Assembly: GCF_004912145.1 (NCBI RefSeq) | Contig: NZ_STGT01000001.1 | Location: 434,001 to 498,000, forward strand | Origin: Peteryoungia rhizophila | GTDB taxonomy: Bacteria; Pseudomonadota; Alphaproteobacteria; Rhizobiales; Rhizobiaceae | Reading direction: 5' to 3' | DNA length: 64,000 nucleotides | Part shown: piece by piece, positions 8,390 through 16,853 of the stretch | Layout of the letters: every line of letters starts with the position of its first letter | How positions within the stretch are numbered: position 1 is the first letter of the stretch | Notes under the pieces: model-generated | Database searches by the model: none | What the model was told of the DNA's origin: nothing | The model's input: only the letters and a program-made list of their open reading frames with translations | Translations under genes and position numbers: made by a program

Positions 8390-8715
8390 GTTGGAGATCC
8401 CTGAGTTTGAACGGGCAGGTCGAAGACGAGGATGCCGTCGAGTCCGCCCTCGGCATGCGCAACCAGACGCGCGCCGAAGCGCTTGTGATCCGGATGGAGC
8501 TGATAGGCTTCGAGCGCGGCCCAGTCGGCGAAATCGGCGACGAAGCCGTGCAGATAGCCGCGCTCGATGCGCTCCGGGCTTTCGCTGCGGCCCGAGGTGA
8601 TCGATAGCAAACCCGGCACCTTGCCTTCGATCTGATGCAGTTCGGCAAAGAGGTCGCCGATAACGGCGGGCAAAACCGTCGGCTGGAAACGAACGAGCAC
8701 GATGTGGCGGATCAT
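8386..8715 (-). CDS. Dabb-family protein (stress-responsive alpha/beta barrel), 109 aa
   Basis: A single dimeric ferredoxin-like (Dabb, PF07876) domain. It begins MIRHIVLVRFQPTV and has GYLHGFVADFADWAALEAYQ and LHPDHKRFGARL, the characteristic 'H..F..w.aleaYq.HP.H' pattern. Family members range from stress proteins to small cyclases and lyases. In this context a role on an intermediate made by the adjacent oxidoreductases or aldolase-like protein is likely (inference). It overlaps both neighbours by 4 bp. Confidence 0.88.
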   Translation of the reverse strand: MIRHIVLVRFQPTVLPAVIGDLFAELHQIEGKVPGLLSITSGRSESPERIERGYLHGFVADFADWAALEAYQLHPDHKRFGARLVAHAEGGLDGILVFDLPVQTQGSPT

Positions 8716-10304
8716 GACGCTACTCCGTGATCGGCCTTGATCATGTCGGCTGCCTTTTCGGCGATCATGATGGTCGGCGCGTTGGTGTTGGACGAGACCA
8801 CGGTCGGCATGATCGAGGCGTCGATAATGCGCAGACCTTCTATGCCGTTGAAGCGCAGTCGCGGATCAACGACGGCCTCGGGATCCGAGCCCATGCGGCA
8901 GGTGCCAGCGGGATGGTGATCGGTCTTCGAATGGCGGCAGGCATAGTTGAAATAGTCCTGCTCTCTCTGGACCTCCGGGCCCGGCAGACGCTCGGCTTGG
9001 ACATAGGGCTTCAAGGCGTCCTGGCGCATAATGTCTCTCGCCATCTTCAGGCCACGGATCGACATCTCGCGGTCGTGCGGATCGGCCCAGTAGTTGGGGT
9101 CGATCAGGGGAGCTGCGAGCGGGTCAGCCGAGCCAAGCCGGACGGTGCCTCTTGAGCGCGGCCTGAGATAGGCGGAGTTCAACGTGACGCCGCCATTCGC
9201 CATGGCGGCCACGCCGGCCTCGATACCGGAGCCGAGGCCGAGATGGAACTGGATATCCGGCGACCGGGCTTCCGGATCGGCATACCAGAAGCCTCCGGTC
9301 TCAAACAGGCTGGAGGCAACCGGGCCGGTCTTGGTCAGCAGGTATTGCAGGCCGGCCAGCACAGAGAGATGGGGCTTGGCATAGCGGTCATAGGTATGCG
9401 GCCCCGTGCATTCGGCGATGACGAAGAGATCGAGATGGTCCTGCAGATTGGAGCCGACGCCAGGCTGGTCCAGGACGACGGGCAGGCCGACAGAGGCCAG
9501 ATGATCGGCAGGCCCGATGCCCGAGAGCATCAGGAGGCGCGGGCTTCCGATCGCCCCGGAGGACAGGAGTACCTCCCGCTCCGCCCGGACCACGCCTTCG
9601 CCCGCGAGTTCGACGCCGACCGCGCGTCCATTTTCGACCACCAGCTTCAGCACCTGCGCATCGGTGCGAACAGTGAGGTTTGGGCGTTTGCGGGCGGGAT
9701 TGAGATAAGCGATCGAGGCCGAGGAGCGGCGGACATTGCGCTGGGTCAGCTGATAGTACCCGACGCCGTCCTGCTTCTCGCCCGTCATGTCACCGTTGAA
9801 GGGGATGCCGAGTTCGCCTGCGGCCTTGAAATAGGCTTCGCAGATCGGTAGCGGCGCCGAAGGTTTGCTCACCCCGAGCGGACCGCCTTTGCCATGATAG
9901 CGGTCGTCGAAGCTGTCATTGTCTTCGGCCTTGCGGAAGTAAGGCAGCACATCCTCGTAGGACCAGCCTTCGCAACCCATCTGGCGCCAGTCGTCATAGT
10001 CGAGCGCATTGCCGCGCGTGTAGATCTGCGCATTGATGCTGGACCCACCGCCGATGACCTTCGCCTGGGTGTAGCGGATCACCATGTTGTTCATGTGCCG
10101 CTGCGGCACGGTGCTCCATCCCCAGCTGCCGATGCCCTTGGTCATCTTCGCAAATCCCGCCGGCAGATGGTAGAAGGGATGCCAATCGCGGCCACCGGCT
10201 TCCAGCAGAAGCACATTGAATTCGGGATTTTCCGACAGGCGCGCCGCGAGCACCGAGCCCGCCGAACCGCCGCCGACTATGATGAAATCGAAACCTTGCC
10301 GCAT
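8712..10304 (-). CDS. GMC-family FAD oxidoreductase, choline-dehydrogenase-like
   Basis: This 530-residue protein has the N-terminal FAD-binding motif IIVGGGSAGSVLAARLSE with LLLEAGG, the GMC signature GGGSSINAQIYTRGNALDYD, a second GMC signature around SSGAIGSPRLLMLSGIG, and the C-terminal catalytic block HHPAGTCRMGSDP with NTNAPT. Enzymes of this family oxidise primary or secondary alcohols, including sugars and polyols. Its start has AGGAGAAT upstream, nine bases after the SDR gene. It is one of two GMC enzymes in this operon and is closer to the choline or alcohol dehydrogenase branch. The substrate is unknown. Confidence 0.92.
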   Translation of the reverse strand: MRQGFDFIIVGGGSAGSVLAARLSENPEFNVLLLEAGGRDWHPFYHLPAGFAKMTKGIGSWGWSTVPQRHMNNMVIRYTQAKVIGGGSSINAQIYTRGNALDYDDWRQMGCEGWSYEDVLPYFRKAEDNDSFDDRYHGKGGPLGVSKPSAPLPICEAYFKAAGELGIPFNGDMTGEKQDGVGYYQLTQRNVRRSSASIAYLNPARKRPNLTVRTDAQVLKLVVENGRAVGVELAGEGVVRAEREVLLSSGAIGSPRLLMLSGIGPADHLASVGLPVVLDQPGVGSNLQDHLDLFVIAECTGPHTYDRYAKPHLSVLAGLQYLLTKTGPVASSLFETGGFWYADPEARSPDIQFHLGLGSGIEAGVAAMANGGVTLNSAYLRPRSRGTVRLGSADPLAAPLIDPNYWADPHDREMSIRGLKMARDIMRQDALKPYVQAERLPGPEVQREQDYFNYACRHSKTDHHPAGTCRMGSDPEAVVDPRLRFNGIEGLRIIDASIMPTVVSSNTNAPTIMIAEKAADMIKADHGVAS

Positions 10305-10313
10305 TCTATTCTC

Positions 10314-11072
10314 CTAGAGCCGAGCCAGCGAAAGCCCGCCGTCGACCGGGATCACCGCACCATTGGCGAACGCAAAACGCCCTTCCGCAAGCGGCACGAC
10401 CACGCTGCCGATATCGGCCGGCTGGCCCCAGCGCTGGGCCGGAACGAGGCCGCCCTCGATCCGCGCCGTGTATTTGTCCTTCACGCCAGCCGTCATCTCG
10501 GTCTCGATGATGCCGGGCCTCAGTTCGAATACGCCAATGCCGTGTGGCGCAAGCCGAAGGGTAAAGAGCTCCGCCATCATGCCGGCACCCGCCTTTGAGA
10601 TGCAGTATTCCGCCCGCTCGATCGAGGCCATGCTGGCGCTGACTGAGGTCACGAAGACGATCGAACGATAGGTGTCTGACGGGGTTGCCAGCATGCGCCG
10701 CGCAACCTCCTGCGCGAGGAAGAAGGCGCCGCGCAGATTGACGCCGAGCACGAAGTCGAAGCTGTCGGGTGTCAGCGAAAGCATGTCGCCGCGCACCTTG
10801 GCCGGCACGCCGGCATTGGACACGAAGGTGGTGACAGAGCCTAACTGTGCCTCGACCCGATCGAGGGCCACCGCAACATTGTCGATATCCTCAAGATCAT
10901 GGCGGACATAGACGGCGGCCTCCCCCAGTTCCTTCAACGCCGAGACCACCTGAGGCGTGTCCTCGTCGGACCGGGACGCCAGCGCGACCTTGTAACCGGC
11001 GCTCACGAGCTCGCGGGCGATGCCGAGTCCGATGCCCTGCTGGCCTCCGGTGATGAGTGCGACCTTGCTCAC
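10314..11072 (-). CDS. Short-chain dehydrogenase/reductase (SDR)
   Basis: This 252-residue classical SDR begins at a GTG that overlaps the preceding GMC gene's stop (GTGA). The N-terminal Rossmann motif is ALITGGQQGIGLGIARELVS, the substrate region holds FVSNAGVPAK, and the catalytic Tyr-Lys pair is in EYCISKAGAG, with a preceding Ser in FVTSVSAS. The C-terminus (ANGAVIPVDGGLSL) is typical. It probably oxidises or reduces a keto-sugar intermediate between the two GMC steps (inference). The same frame is open to 11267, but that extension overlaps the GMC gene and is not protein-like. Confidence 0.9.
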   Translation of the reverse strand: MSKVALITGGQQGIGLGIARELVSAGYKVALASRSDEDTPQVVSALKELGEAAVYVRHDLEDIDNVAVALDRVEAQLGSVTTFVSNAGVPAKVRGDMLSLTPDSFDFVLGVNLRGAFFLAQEVARRMLATPSDTYRSIVFVTSVSASMASIERAEYCISKAGAGMMAELFTLRLAPHGIGVFELRPGIIETEMTAGVKDKYTARIEGGLVPAQRWGQPADIGSVVVPLAEGRFAFANGAVIPVDGGLSLARL

Positions 11073-12568
11073 TGGGTGAACTCCGTTTCGATGATGTGTT
11101 TGCCCGACCTCAGCGCCAGTGCGGCGATGGTGAGTGCTGGATTGACGGCCGCCGAAGTCGGCAGGATCGACGCGTCGACAATGAAGAGATTGCGATGATC
11201 GTGGCTGCGGCCGAAGCTGTCGACAACGCTCGTCATCGGGTCCGCCCCCATCCGGGCCGTGCCGCACTGATGCGAAGGCGTGCGGCGATCAAAGGCGCGC
11301 GACAGGACGACCGGGTAACCGGCTTTGCGAAGAAGGCGCTTGAGCTTATCGACGAGGGCGAGGTGCGCCTCCCAGTTCGACCGCTTCCAGTCGAGAACGA
11401 TCCGGCCGTTCCTCACCTGCACGCGGCTTTCGGGATTGGGCAGATCCTCGGACATAGCATAGAGATCTATCGAACGATCCGCGATCCAATTGGCGAGCGG
11501 GCGTGGCAGCGGCGAACTTGCGGCGAGGATCGGGCCAGTGATCTTGCCGAGCAGCTGGATATTGCCGAGCGGTTCGCCCTTCGGTCCGCCCGTCAGGTAG
11601 AAGTCATTGACCAGCAAGGTCTTCTGATAGACCGACGGATTGCGCCTGAACGGGTGGAGCGCCAGCACCGCCGAGCAATTGTGGTTCATGAAGTTGCGGC
11701 CGACCTGATCGGAGCGGTTCGCCAGCCCCTGCGGATGGTGCTCGTCGGCCGATGAAAGCAAGATGGCGGCACTCCTGACGGCACCGGCTGACAGAACCAC
11801 GAGCGGTGCGCTCAGCACCTGTTTCTCGCCTTGGTTCAACACTTCTACACCGGTGATCTTACCGCCCTCGCCCGCCAGCAGGCGCGTGACTTCACACCCC
11901 GGTGCAAGCGTGACGTTGGGATGGCGAAGCGCTTGGGCGAGGCTCACCGTCTCCGCATCCTTCTTGCCGCCGCAGGTGTCGGGAAAAGCGTCCCAGGTCG
12001 TGCGTCCATGGGCAAGCCATGTGTCGACATCGACACCAAGCGGCAGGGAGGCCGGGTGGAGCCCAACGGATTTCAGGCGGCGGCGAAGATCGGCGATGGC
12101 AGACTCGTCAGGGACGGGCGCGTGGTCGTAGCGTCCGGAATGCGGCGGTTCGGTCGGGTCTTCGCCCAGCGTTCCCCGGACCTCGAACAGGTGTTCTGCC
12201 TGCTGATACCAAGGTTCCAGGCTGTCGTACGCCATCGGCCAGCCCGGCGTCGTTCCGCCCATATGGCGCAGCGGCGAGAAGTCCTCGCGGCGATAGCGGA
12301 GCAGCACTGCGCCGTAGAATTTGGAATTGCCGCCGACATTGTAGTAGTTGCCGGGGTTGAAGAGCTGCCCGTCGCCGTCCAGCCATTCCTCCTTCGGTCG
12401 GAAATGCGCCTTGCCGAAAATGGCTTCCGCGTCCCGGTCCGCCGGGGACGGCTGCAGCCTTTCGCCCTTCTCGATGATCAGGATGCGTCTGCCCGTCGGG
12501 GCGAGTTGCGCGGCAAGCGTCGCGCCCCCCATGCCCGAACCGATTATGATGACGTCCGCGTCGCTCAT
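11069..12568 (-). CDS. GMC-family oxidoreductase (second, divergent type)
   Basis: A 499-residue FAD enzyme with VIIIGSGMGGATLAAQLAPT and ILIIEKGE at the N-terminus, NVGGNSKFYGAVLLRYRRED in the cap region, and the C-terminal active-site block SHQCGTARMGADP followed by VNPALTI. This is the branch often seen with sugar and polyol catabolism, distinct from the choline-dehydrogenase-like copy at 8712. No gluconate-2-dehydrogenase-type small subunit or cytochrome partner is encoded nearby. It overlaps the transporter ATPase gene by 4 bp upstream and the SDR by 4 bp downstream, so stoichiometric expression with the transporter is likely. Confidence 0.9.
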   Translation of the reverse strand: MSDADVIIIGSGMGGATLAAQLAPTGRRILIIEKGERLQPSPADRDAEAIFGKAHFRPKEEWLDGDGQLFNPGNYYNVGGNSKFYGAVLLRYRREDFSPLRHMGGTTPGWPMAYDSLEPWYQQAEHLFEVRGTLGEDPTEPPHSGRYDHAPVPDESAIADLRRRLKSVGLHPASLPLGVDVDTWLAHGRTTWDAFPDTCGGKKDAETVSLAQALRHPNVTLAPGCEVTRLLAGEGGKITGVEVLNQGEKQVLSAPLVVLSAGAVRSAAILLSSADEHHPQGLANRSDQVGRNFMNHNCSAVLALHPFRRNPSVYQKTLLVNDFYLTGGPKGEPLGNIQLLGKITGPILAASSPLPRPLANWIADRSIDLYAMSEDLPNPESRVQVRNGRIVLDWKRSNWEAHLALVDKLKRLLRKAGYPVVLSRAFDRRTPSHQCGTARMGADPMTSVVDSFGRSHDHRNLFIVDASILPTSAAVNPALTIAALALRSGKHIIETEFTQ

Positions 12569-13677
12569 GGCCGGATGCGCTCTTCCGTCTTGGGATCGAA
12601 GGCCACGGCCTTTTCCATGTTGACCGCGAATTCGAAGTCATCGCCGCCTTTGATGTCGACATCGGCCCTCATGCGCGCGATCACGTCCTTGCCGCCGAGG
12701 CCCATCGTGACGAAGGTGTCGGAGCCTGCAGGTTCTGTCACGACGACACGGTTCTTCAGGCTGACGATGTTCTGCGACTTGCGGTCGGCCCCCTCAGGAT
12801 CGGTGATCGCCTCGGGCCGGATGCCGAGAAGAATTTCGCGACCGTCCCAGGCGGCGAGACCCGGCTGGCTGAAGGCAAGCAGGCTCTTCGAACCATCCCC
12901 CAGCCCGACCTCGGCATGCGGTAAGCCATTGGTCACGACAACGCGCGCCGGTACGACGTTCATCGCGGGACTTCCCATGAAGGTGGCGACAAAGACATTG
13001 GCCGGGGTGTCGTAGATCTCCTTCGGTGTCCCGAGCTGCTGGATGTAGCCCTTGTTCATGACCGCGATCCGGGTCGAGAGCGTCATCGCCTCGATCTGGT
13101 CGTGGGTGACATAGACGATCGTGCGCTTGAGCTTGGCATGCAGCTTCTTGATCTCGGTGCGCATGTCGACGCGGAGCTTGGCGTCGAGGTTCGACAGCGG
13201 CTCGTCGAAGAGGAAGACATCGGGATCACGCACCAGCGCACGGCCCATGGCGACACGCTGGCGCTGGCCGCCGGACAGTTGGCCCGGCTTGCGGCCCGTC
13301 AAGTGATCGATCTGCAGCAGCTTGGCGACGTCGAGCAATGCCTTGTCGCGCTCGGGTTTCGGCACGCCATGCATTTCGAGGCCGAAGGTGATGTTCTGGC
13401 CGACGGTCATGTTCGGATAGAGCGCATAGGACTGGAAGACCATCGCGATGTTGCGCTTCGAGGGGTGGACGCCATTGATGACGCGGTCCTTGATCGCGAT
13501 CTCGCCCGAGGAGATGCCCTCCAGGCCCGCGATCATGCCGAGCAGGGTCGACTTGCCGCAGCCGGACGGGCCGACGAGCACGAGGAATTCCCCCTCCTCC
13601 ACCGAGATGTCCACGCGATGCAGGACTTCGAGCTGTCCGTAAGACTTGGTGACGTTCCGGATGTCGAGAAAGCCCAT
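12565..13677 (-). CDS. Sugar ABC transporter ATP-binding protein (UgpC/MalK type)
   Basis: A 370-residue ATPase with Walker A GPSGCGKST at about residue 37, Q-loop VFQSYALYP, signature LSGGQRQR, Walker B VFLFDEPLSNLD and switch His in YVTHDQIEAMTL. A C-terminal TOBE/regulatory region from about residue 235 is typical of carbohydrate uptake (CUT1) importers. It should power the two permeases encoded immediately upstream. AAGGAT precedes the ATG, four bases after the permease stop. Confidence 0.93.
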   Translation of the reverse strand: MGFLDIRNVTKSYGQLEVLHRVDISVEEGEFLVLVGPSGCGKSTLLGMIAGLEGISSGEIAIKDRVINGVHPSKRNIAMVFQSYALYPNMTVGQNITFGLEMHGVPKPERDKALLDVAKLLQIDHLTGRKPGQLSGGQRQRVAMGRALVRDPDVFLFDEPLSNLDAKLRVDMRTEIKKLHAKLKRTIVYVTHDQIEAMTLSTRIAVMNKGYIQQLGTPKEIYDTPANVFVATFMGSPAMNVVPARVVVTNGLPHAEVGLGDGSKSLLAFSQPGLAAWDGREILLGIRPEAITDPEGADRKSQNIVSLKNRVVVTEPAGSDTFVTMGLGGKDVIARMRADVDIKGGDDFEFAVNMEKAVAFDPKTEERIRP

Positions 13678-13681
13678 GATC

Positions 13682-14560
13682 TTATCCTTTGACTGAACCG
13701 GCCATCAGTCCGCGCACGAAATAGCGCCCGGCGACGACGTAAACGAGAAGGGTGGGAAGGGCGGCGATGATCGCGCCCGCGAAATGGACGTTGTATTCCT
13801 TCACGCCCGTGGAGGACTGAACGAGGTTGTTCAGCGCCGCCGTCATCGGCTGGCTGGTGCCGCCGAAGGACACGCCGAACAAGAAGTCGTTCCAGATATT
13901 GGTAAACTGCCAGATGACAGAAACGACTGTGATCGGGCCCGAGACCGGCAGCAGGATGCGCCAGAAGATGCGGAAGAAGCCGGCGCCGTCGATCTGTGCT
14001 GCCTTGACCAGTTCGGTCGGGAAGGTCGCGTAGTAGTTCCGGTAGTAGAGCGTGGTGAACCCGATACCGTAGACCACATGCACCAGGACGAGCCCCGGAA
14101 CGGAACCTGCGAGCCCGAGCTTGCCGAGCACCAGCGCCATCGGGATCAGCACGATCTGGAACGGGATGAAGCAGGAAAACAGCATCAGCCCGAAGATGAT
14201 GGTATCGCCGCGGAAGCGCCATTTGGTAAGCACATAGCCATTGAGGGCGCCGAGAATCGTCGAGATAGCGACGGCCGGCACGACCATCAGGATTGAGTTG
14301 AGGAAATACGGCTTCAGGCCGGTTGGCGATACGCCGATCTGGGCGGTCGACCAGGCAGACCGCCAAGCATCCAGCGTCCAGGTCTGCGGCAGTGCCATCA
14401 TGTTGCCGCCGGTGATCTCCGGCAGCGGCTTCAGCGAGTTGATGCCCATCACATAGAGTGGCAGCAGGTAGAAGAGCGCGAAGATGAGAAGCACCAAATA
14501 GATGAAGGTGCGGGTGACGCGACCGGTCCTGACGGCGGTGTCCTGGCTGACGGCAGACAT
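13682..14560 (-). CDS. Carbohydrate ABC transporter permease (MalG-like)
   Basis: A 292-residue inner-membrane protein with about six hydrophobic segments, starting with FIYLVLLIFALFYLLPLYVM. The cytoplasmic EAA-type loop (FPTELVKAAQIDGAGFFRIF) contacts the ATPase. It ends in a basic GLMAGSVKG tail typical of MalG-type subunits. Its ATG shares one base with the stop of the partner permease (TGATG), which ties translation of the two membrane subunits together. Confidence 0.92.
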   Translation of the reverse strand: MSAVSQDTAVRTGRVTRTFIYLVLLIFALFYLLPLYVMGINSLKPLPEITGGNMMALPQTWTLDAWRSAWSTAQIGVSPTGLKPYFLNSILMVVPAVAISTILGALNGYVLTKWRFRGDTIIFGLMLFSCFIPFQIVLIPMALVLGKLGLAGSVPGLVLVHVVYGIGFTTLYYRNYYATFPTELVKAAQIDGAGFFRIFWRILLPVSGPITVVSVIWQFTNIWNDFLFGVSFGGTSQPMTAALNNLVQSSTGVKEYNVHFAGAIIAALPTLLVYVVAGRYFVRGLMAGSVKG

Positions 14561-15453
14561 CAGTTCTTCTCCTTCAGTTCGGCATAGAGATAGGGAACCA
14601 TGATGGCTGCGATGGTCATCAACATGATCACGGCGGAGGCAGAGCCGACGCCCATCTGGTTGCGGGTGAAGGTGTAGGAATACATGAAGGTCGCCGGCAT
14701 CTCGGTCGCGCGCCCTGGGCCACCACCGGTCAGCGCGATGACGAGGTCATAGGACTTGATCGCCAGGTGGCTGAGGATAACGAAGGCCGAGAGGAAAGCC
14801 GGGCGCAGCATCGGAATGACGATCCGCCGGTAGAGCTGGAAGCTCGAGGCACCGTCGATCTGTGCGGCCTTCAGGATCTCGTTGTCGATGCCGCGCAAGC
14901 CCGCCAGGAACATGGCCATGACGAAACCACTGGTCTGCCAAACCGCCGCGATGACGATGGTGTAGATCGCCATGTCGTTGTCCTTGATCCAGGTGAAGGA
15001 GAAGCTCTCCCAGCCCCAGAGCCGCATGATCCGCTCCAGCCCTATGCCGGGATCGAGGAACCACTTCCAGGCCGTGCCGGTGACGATGAAGGACAATGCC
15101 ATCGGGTAGAGATAGATAGGGCGCAGAAGCCCCTCGCCCCGGATCTTCTGGTCGAGGAAGATCGCCAGCATCAGGCCGAGTGCCGTGCAGATGACGATGT
15201 AGAGGCTTGCGAAGATGGCGATGTTGCTGATCGCGATATGCCAGTTTTCCTGGGCCCAGAGCCGGCTGTAGTTGGTGAAGCCGACGAAGGTGTAGAGGGG
15301 CAGCATCTTCGAGCCGGTGAAGGACAGGAAGATCGTGAACAGGATGAACCCGTAGACGAACAACAGAATGACGGCGAAGGACGGTGCGAGAACTATCTTC
15401 GGCAGCCAGTCCTGGACACGCGTGCGCAAGTCAGCCCGGGTCGAGCTTGTCAT
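14560..15453 (-). CDS. Carbohydrate ABC transporter permease (MalF-like)
   Basis: A 297-residue permease with six predicted membrane segments, starting with IVLAPSFAVILLFVYGFILF. The EAA-type loop near residue 200 (ILKAAQIDGASSFQLYRRI) is followed by the conserved GGGPGRATEMPATFMY segment of CUT1 MalF-type subunits. It is the first permease gene after the binding-protein gene, separated from it by about 100 bp that holds two strong stem-loops. Confidence 0.92.
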   Translation of the reverse strand: MTSSTRADLRTRVQDWLPKIVLAPSFAVILLFVYGFILFTIFLSFTGSKMLPLYTFVGFTNYSRLWAQENWHIAISNIAIFASLYIVICTALGLMLAIFLDQKIRGEGLLRPIYLYPMALSFIVTGTAWKWFLDPGIGLERIMRLWGWESFSFTWIKDNDMAIYTIVIAAVWQTSGFVMAMFLAGLRGIDNEILKAAQIDGASSFQLYRRIVIPMLRPAFLSAFVILSHLAIKSYDLVIALTGGGPGRATEMPATFMYSYTFTRNQMGVGSASAVIMLMTIAAIMVPYLYAELKEKN

Positions 15454-15482
15454 GAGGGGTCTCCCTGTACGGAATGGATAGA

Positions 15483-15550
15483 CCGACGCCGCCTCTCACC
15501 TTGCAGACGGCGTCGGAAGGATCGCGAGCGACGAGGAGCGTCGCCCGCGA
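15483..15550 (-). terminator. Paired intercistronic stem-loops between binding-protein and permease genes
   Basis: Two inverted repeats lie between the substrate-binding-protein stop and the first permease. The first pairs 15522-15533 with 15539-15550 (12 positions, one A.C mismatch, 5-base loop). The second pairs CCGACGCCG (15483-15491) with CGGCGTCGG (15508-15516), a perfect 9-bp stem. No T run follows either, so a full intrinsic terminator is unlikely. Such structures in binding-protein operons commonly protect the upstream mRNA and lower downstream expression, which would give excess binding protein. Confidence 0.6.
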
Positions 15551-15557
15551 CGGGAGG

Positions 15558-16811
15558 TTACTTTGCCGCGGCGACCGCTTCAGCGAGAGACTTGGCAGCT
15601 TCGGCGCCGTCCTTGAAGCCGCCGTTGAAAGCCTTTGTGACAACGTCATAGACGGCATTCTTCACGGCAGCCGGAGCAGCATGGCCGTGCGCCATGGAGC
15701 CGAAGAGCGAACCTGCTGAGCTTGCCTCGGCGAGATCCTTCATGCCCTTCTTGCCGCAATCGTCGAAATCGGTGTCCGGCACGTCGGTGCGGGCCGGGAC
15801 GGATCCCTTGACGACGTTGAAGGCCGACTGGAACTTCGGGCTTTCGATGGCAGAGGCCATGGCCATCTGGGCCTTGACGTTGTCATCGCCCGAGACGTTG
15901 AACATCGCGAACTGGTCGGAGTTGAACGTCACCGAGCCCTGTGTCCCCGGGAAGCGGATGCAGACGAAGTCTTCGCCTGGTTTCTGGCCGGCCTTCAGGA
16001 ATTCACCCTTGGCCCAGTCACCCATCATCTGCATGCCGGCCTTGCCTTCGATGACCATCGCCGAGGCGAGGTTCCAGTCGCGACCGGAGAAGTTATCGTC
16101 GGCATAGCTGCGCAGCTTGATCAGGCGGTCGAATGCATCGGCCATGTCGGGACCACTGAGCGTGGCTTCGTCGAGATCGATGAAGGCCTTCTTGTAGAAG
16201 TCGTTGCCCTTGGACAGAACGACGCCGTCGAAAACGGTGGCGTCCTGCCACGGCTGCCCACCATGGGCGAGCGGGGTGATGCCGTTCGCCTTCATCGTGT
16301 CGAGCATGGCGACGAGTTCGTCCCAGCTCTCGGGCGCCTTGCCGCCGGCTGCATCCAGCGCTGCCTTGTTGATCCAGACCCAGTTTGTGGAGTGGACGTT
16401 GACGGGCGCTGCGATCCAGCGGCCGTCATATTTCGAGAATTTCTGCAGCGCTTCCGGCACGACCTTGTCCCAGCCTTCGGCAGCGGCGACTTCGTCGAGA
16501 TTGCCGAGCGCACCCTGCTCTGCCCAGTCGAGAATGTCGAAGCCGAGCATCTGAACGGCCGTCGGGGAATCGCCTGCCGTAACGCGGGCACGGAGCGCGG
16601 TCATGGCGGCTTCACCGCCACCACCGGCGACCGGCATGTCGACCCAGCCGATACCCTTGGTGTTCAGATCCTCCTTCAGAACATTCAGGGCTGCAGCCTC
16701 ACCACCCGAGGTCCACCAATGGAGCACCTCGACGTCGGTGGCGTGAGAAAGGCCGGCGGTTCCCGCCAGCATGGTACCGGTAATCAGCATTGTCTTGAAA
16801 AGGCTACGCAT
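15558..16811 (-). CDS. Sugar ABC transporter substrate-binding protein
   Basis: A 417-residue periplasmic protein. The signal peptide ([20 protein letters not shown], cleavage after LSHA) is followed by [20 protein letters not shown], the classic family-1 solute-binding start. Downstream are [12 protein letters not shown] Trp/Asp ligand residues, [13 protein letters not shown] and [15 protein letters not shown], all standard for CUT1 binders of sugars or sugar derivatives. It should deliver the operon's substrate to the two permeases. AGGAGG lies just before the ATG. The ligand cannot be read from sequence. Confidence 0.92.
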   Translation of the reverse strand: MRSLFKTMLITGTMLAGTAGLSHATDVEVLHWWTSGGEAAALNVLKEDLNTKGIGWVDMPVAGGGGEAAMTALRARVTAGDSPTAVQMLGFDILDWAEQGALGNLDEVAAAEGWDKVVPEALQKFSKYDGRWIAAPVNVHSTNWVWINKAALDAAGGKAPESWDELVAMLDTMKANGITPLAHGGQPWQDATVFDGVVLSKGNDFYKKAFIDLDEATLSGPDMADAFDRLIKLRSYADDNFSGRDWNLASAMVIEGKAGMQMMGDWAKGEFLKAGQKPGEDFVCIRFPGTQGSVTFNSDQFAMFNVSGDDNVKAQMAMASAIESPKFQSAFNVVKGSVPARTDVPDTDFDDCGKKGMKDLAEASSAGSLFGSMAHGHAAPAAVKNAVYDVVTKAFNGGFKDGAEAAKSLAEAVAAAK

Positions 16812-16853
16812 GTTTTCCTCCTGTTTGATGCGTTGCTTTCATCGTTCCGGAAG

